NCBI RefSeq assembly: GCF_040958095.1
Contig: NC_091173.1
Span: 19,017,716 to 19,081,715 of the forward strand
Source: Procambarus clarkii
Lineage: Eukaryota > Arthropoda > Malacostraca > Decapoda > Cambaridae
Direction of reading: 5' to 3'
Length of the DNA stretch: 64,000 bases
In this document: in pieces, positions 60,101 through 64,000 of the stretch
Layout: each line of letters begins with the position of its first letter
How positions within the stretch are numbered: the first letter of the stretch is position 1
Program-made: the position numbers and the translations under genes
The notes under the pieces: generated by a model
Told to the model about the DNA's origin: nothing
The model's input: the letters and a program-made list of their open reading frames with translations, nothing else
The model's database searches: none

Positions 60101-63100
60101 CAGAACCTGGTCCCCTCACAGAGGCACAACTAGCAATAGCCTATAGAAACCCCCGTGTGGTTGGAAGCATTCTATGTCTGCCATCGACAGGGTTAGACAC
60201 CTAGAAAGGTAAGCGTCCCAAAACAAACCCTGATTTTGGTGAAAATTGCTACGAAAAGCCGAACAAGTTTTCCCCAAACAGAAACGAGCAAACGAGTATG
60301 ACGTCACATGTCGCCGCGCTGCTATCTGCGCAGCAGACATTCTATGTCTGCGATCGATGGCAGACATAGAATGCTTCCAACCACACTGGGGTTTCTATAG
60401 GCGATTGCTCCTCGTGCCTCTATGAGGGGGCCAGGTTCTGGCTCGTGGTCCCCGGTAGGCCAACAGAACTCCATAAACATGACTGATGCCAAAGTCTGAC
60501 ATTAGCATATCAGCCTGGATAGCTCCGGGTAGCCGACGGGGCTCCCCCCAGAAAATGGTGTGTCATTACATTCAACGCTGTTTTTTTTTTTTTTTCTCTT
60601 AGTGCAGAATGTAAACGCGAGTTAATGATCAGCCTTTATTTACATACAGTATAATGTTTTGCTTGAAGAGTTTGTACCTGCTTGATGGGAGGTCTTCTAC
60701 TCTCCAAGTAGATATGTACGATATGTCTAGCAAAATAACATAAGTAATTGAAGGCCTTTCCGTTGATGTTCTCTTCAGCATGCTTGTCAGGAGCCTGTGA
60801 TCTTAAATCTAATAGATATATTGAAAATTCTGCACATATTAACCCCTTTCCCTTCCCAACCAGGATCTGTCGGGTACCACTGTACATGACGAAGATGATG
60901 GGGATGAATTTATTCTTCTTGGAATGCATCAGTTAACCGTAACTGGACACTGTAGCCACATTATGAGACGCGTGTGCTCCCTCTTGGTGTCATTAAGACC
61001 ATCGATCCAAGATGCCAGTCTCCGTCTACTCACTTCCTGTTTAGCCCTCCTGCACCAATGTGTACAACCCCAGCATTTATGGGAACAAGAGGATTATGAC
61101 GCAGCTACTGAGGAAGTCGTAGGAGAAATTAGAAGGGTTAGTTTGAGATTTATTAGAGCTAATTTGTCATAATTGGATATTAATACATTTTGTATAATAG
61201 CTAGTGTATTTGGCAACAGGATTTATTAATTCAATTTTCTTCTTTTCAGGTTATTCTATGCATTTCACATCTTATTATGGCTAGCTTTGAAGCCAAACAT
61301 CTAGCAGGAACACACACTGAGGCCGTGAGACAAGTCTTGAATATCCATTGCTTGGCATTAGTACTGAGCAGAGTTTTTACAGATTTCATTCCTATTGAAG
61401 CTTCTAACCAGGTAAAAAAAATGATGAAATGCTATTTTTGGAATGTGTGTCTGTGCAATTTTGAATTCATTCGTGTAATCTTTTAAAGTATTACAAATAT
61501 TTTCATTCCAGGTGATTGATGGTGATGTGTGTGAAGGACTGATACTCATTTTATGTGATGGAGGCTTTTATTTAGAACACAAGAATCAATATGATATTTT
61601 ACTGCAGTATCTCATTCAAGCAAAGCCTATGGTTGCCACCCAAATAAAAAGTGTACTGTTTGCCGCCGAGTCTCTCCACGCTACCTCAGACTTTTTGCAG
61701 ACGTCGTCATCACAGATAACAGAGTTTCTTGATCTTGCCGAGAAGGCTGTGCCTGTTTCAAGTATTCATCGGAGTAACGTGCTGGTGGAAAAATTTATCA
61801 GGGGTGCTGCTAAACAGATTGCACTGGGTAATATGGACAAAGAAAAAGTAGAGAAATCAAGACGCCTACTGCTACAAATTCTTGTGTTTCCAGATGTCAC
61901 TGTTAGGTTAAGTGGGTAAGAAGACTGTGAACACAGCTTAATTTTGAAGGCTAAGATTTGTTGAAAATTTTCTTTTTGAAGTAAGCCCTATTAATGTAGT
62001 ATGTAGTAATTAGCTGTTAGTTACATAACCCATTGAAAGTCAGTAAACACTTAAAAGTTAATACGCGAGAGTCGTTACAGCATAGATAAAAATTGAGAGG
62101 TTGTAATGTAGGAATCACTATAACGAACCACTAAGTTGGTATGGCGAGTCATAACACCAACGAGTGGGCTGCCACACCCAAGCCAGCAGATGTCACCTCC
62201 TTCCCTCCCTCAACACCTCACTTGCCAACATATTCCTCCTCCCACCATAATGTTTTTGCTTTTATTCACTATATACAGACGTTATATATAAGTATCTAAA
62301 TGTTCTGTTCACCATAACTGTACAACTAAGCTGGTATGGTGAGTTGAGGCAGTAAGAGACGTAGCTACACACACAGCTGGCAGCTGCCTCCCTCACTGGT
62401 TCAAGGCCAGACACACTAACATTTCTCCTCCAAGAATACTGTTTGTGATGTTATTACACTAATACAGATATTATATATAAGTATCTACATGTTTTATTCA
62501 CCATAACTGTACAACTAAGCTGGTATGATGTCTAAACAGCATAGTGGTCACTCTACACTGCATGACAGCGTCATGCATACGACACCACCTCCCTCACTAA
62601 AATGCCTCCTCCCAACATACTCCTTTTGCTGTTATTACACTAATACACACATTATATATAAGTATCTACATTTGTGTTCACCATAGCGAACCACTTAGCT
62701 AGTATGGTGAGTGCAGACAACAGGTGGCCACACAGATTCAGCAGATGACGCTACCTCCCTCCCTCCCTCAGCATTACTCCTCTCAGACAGCACTAATTAT
62801 CACAACAATCCTGCTATTATCACAATCCTGGTCATTTTTATCAGTCAGGGGGTCTTGTGTAATACATCACTAAATAATAGCAGTTACATATTTATTTTGA
62901 TATATTTAGGCGATGCTGTGGTCACAAGCTAACAGCAGTGCTGTTAGCTCATGCTGCATGTGCCAGCCTTGGTTGCTCACACAGTACTGTGGCTTTTACA
63001 CCTGGGGATGTTGCCTACGATTTTTTTTTTAAATGGAGTCTGTTTACAAGAGCCCTGGGGAAGCTGATATGAACCCCGTGTAACCGCGGGCCATTTGAAT

Positions 63101-63467
63101 CGTGCCCGGCATCTTATGTCGTGTATGTATACCATGCGCATGGTGGGACACATTACTCTGATCGTATATATATGCCATGCGCAGTTTAAGGGTTAATATA
63201 TGGATAACTTAAATGTGTTTATTATATATATGTATAAAACAAAAATAAGTTTTCATTAATATGTTGTTGTGTTCCATTTTTTATTGCAATCTACTTAAAT
63301 AAAAACTTTTCAGATATAAATCTGTTCAACGACTTGTGGAAGATAGTGTTGGAATATCACAGGCAGCAGACACCTCAATGAGTCGATCTCCAAGAATCCT
63401 CCTCCTCCTGTCAGCAACAGTCATCAGGCATCTTCTCTATCATGGATTTGTAGATGACAATGAAGAG
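48154..63467 (+). CDS. RTTN: Rotatin, N-terminal part (continues beyond the window)
   Basis: Exons 48154-48187, 50918-51105, 51545-51703, 52228-52346, 54645-54753, 55692-55850, 56686-56832, 60864-61136, 61250-61411, 61512-61915 and 63314 to about 63467 join in phase to about 636 residues. The first exon encodes only MSEVAEYVRKL plus one base, then HPIAEVRSRALGSLLQKVEL follows. This matches the start of the rotatin N-terminal armadillo-like domain (short helix, then AEIRxRAL). The rest is leucine-rich and helical, with no catalytic motif, as expected of a helical-repeat scaffold. Rotatin (Drosophila ana3) acts in centriole structure and length and in cilium function; the vertebrate protein exceeds 2,000 residues, so roughly a quarter to a third is here. 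The last exon can end at a GC donor (GAG|GCAAGT, 63468) or at a later GT (63496); without splicing the frame stops at 63516-63518. The gene is head to head with the MINPP1-like gene. Confidence 0.87.
50673..50722 (-). mobile_element. LINE/SINE tail fragment in an RTTN intron
   Basis: TTCACCTAGTTGTGCTTGCA then GGGGTTGAGC, between short (TG)n tracts, is the shared tail in reverse orientation. Confidence 0.5.
54035..54577. mobile_element. Foldback element in an RTTN intron
   Basis: The left arm (TCTGGGGGGAGC, CGGAGCTATCCAGGCTGATA, ACTTTGGCATCAGTCAATGT, GAGCCAGAACCTGGCCCCCT) is repeated inverted on the right (AGGGCCAGGTTCTGGCTCGT, ATCAGCCTGGATAGCTCTGG, CACCCAGAAAATGGTGTTTC). The middle holds GAAGCATTCTATGTCTGCCA. 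Arms are about 150-200 bp. No long open frame is present, so it is non-autonomous. Confidence 0.72.
56382..56440 (-). mobile_element. Short LINE 3'-terminal fragment (minus strand)
   Basis: TAATTACCTAAGTGTAGTTA and GGATGAGGGCTATGCTCGTG are the terminal bases of the same LINE type as at 47041. The fragment is flanked on both sides by (TG)n. Confidence 0.5.
57645..57720 (+). mobile_element. SINE tail fragment (second tail type)
   Basis: GTTGAGGACCAGGCTGCTGG followed by GAGCCTCGAAATCATCGCAAG is a diverged copy of the tail seen at 10985-11035. It lies in an RTTN intron. No head is seen. Confidence 0.5.
59152..59943. mobile_element. Putative TTAACCC-ended non-autonomous element
   Basis: The left end TTAACCCTTAAATTGC (59152-59167) and right end GCAGTCTAAGGGTTAA (59928-59943) are imperfect inverted repeats. 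Similar ends occur singly at 57291 (TTAACCCTTACACTG) and 63181-63196 (GCAGTTTAAGGGTTAA). No transposase frame is seen inside. Confidence 0.45.
59984..60583. mobile_element. Foldback element in an RTTN intron, best preserved copy
   Basis: Left arm 59984-60180 and right arm about 60365-60583 are inverted copies: AGCTATCCAGGCTGATATGC / GCATATCAGCCTGGATAGCT, GTCAGACTTTGGCACCAGTC / GACTGATGCCAAAGTCTGAC, AGCATTCTATGTCTGCCATC / AGACATAGAATGCTTCCAAC. The centre repeats TCTATGTCTGC in both orientations. No transposase frame is seen. Confidence 0.75.
62120..62900. repeat. Tandem array, about four units of 180-195 bp, in an RTTN intron
   Basis: The anchor ACTAAG(C/T)TGGTATGG recurs at 62130, 62325 and 62514, with a diverged copy (ACTTAGCTAGTATGG) at 62693. 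Each unit has a CACCTCC/CTCCCTC stretch, ATTACACTAATACA and ATTATATATAAGTATCTA. Units are clearly diverged. Confidence 0.82.
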
Positions 63468-64000
63468 GCAAGTTGTCTGGAAAAATGTGCACATGGTATT
63501 GGTGTTAGTGCAGTGTGATGGTATACATGTCATGAAGGTGCAGTCCACTTTTTTATGTAAATGCACTGAGAATGTACTTAAGGTTTGAATTAGTATACAT
63601 GTTAGTTGGTCAGTAAGTTATTATGGAGACCTTAAAAGCCATCCTTAAGACAATGCCAATTCAAGCAACAGTTCAGAGGATTTTGTTTTTAATTGAGTGA
63701 AGGTGTAAATTCTATTTAGTCACCTCTCTAAGGCCGAGGCATAATATGTATAGGTAGATATGGATACTAGTTGGAGGGACAGGATTAAAACATGGGTGCT
63801 GATCCCTCAGCCTCCTTTTCACTGGCATTATATATATAGTACACATGTACTTTACTGGATGGCTTCTTTGGAAGGTAGCCTTCACTAGGGTTTGTTTTCC
63901 CTGTGTTGAATCCTCCCTATCCTGTGTCATACTTGTTCCTATAGTGACACAAACACAGTTTGATAATTTAGATGGATATTTGATATAGTTTAGTTACAGT

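Noticed and set aside
62040..62900. CRISPR-like array
   Set aside because: Units are 180-195 bp and diverged throughout, with no short conserved repeat and unique spacers; this is a eukaryotic intronic tandem repeat.

Overview
The window looks like a piece of a large, repeat-rich arthropod genome, most likely a decapod crustacean. It shows long introns with GT-AG borders, very long (TG)n, (CT)n and (AT)n tracts, jockey-like non-LTR retrotransposon relics, tRNA-headed SINEs and short TTAGG-like stretches. The decapod assignment is inference. No bacterial, plasmid or viral organisation is seen.

Three spliced protein-coding genes can be assembled by joining exons whose reading phases agree at every junction. 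(1) Plus strand, 12216-26533: the 3' part (13 coding exons, 504 codons) of a gene whose product has two copies of an EF-hand-like segment followed by a nucleoside 2-deoxyribosyltransferase-like domain. It resembles arthropod protein raw. The 5' exons were not found. (2) Minus strand, 45187-34929: a complete 10-exon, 452-residue multiple inositol polyphosphate phosphatase (MINPP1 type) with an N-terminal signal-like segment, RHGTRYP motif and C-terminal HDEL. (3) Plus strand, 48154 to beyond about 63467: the first 11 coding exons (about 636 residues) of rotatin (RTTN), a centriole/cilium scaffold. The first two genes converge, with 8.4 kb between their stop codons. The last two are head to head, with about 3 kb between start codons.

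Region by region: 1-12215 holds no exon I could support and is packed with repeats, including a 15-bp minisatellite with a CACGTG core, giant dinucleotide tracts, a broken LINE in reverse orientation and SINEs. 12334-16592 is the first visible raw intron and carries a cluster of SINE pieces, a 5S rRNA-derived unit and a LINE 3' end. 26534-34928 is the intergenic region or long 3' UTR of raw, with a foldback element. 45188-48153 holds a decayed pogo/Tigger-like transposon and a LINE 3' end. The RTTN introns hold two copies of a large foldback element, a TTAACCC-ended element and a 180-195 bp tandem array.

The three genes do not form an obvious pathway. The main novelty is in the mobile DNA: a 5S-plus-tRNA-headed SINE whose 3' tail matches that of the local LINE, and a foldback family found three times inside introns.
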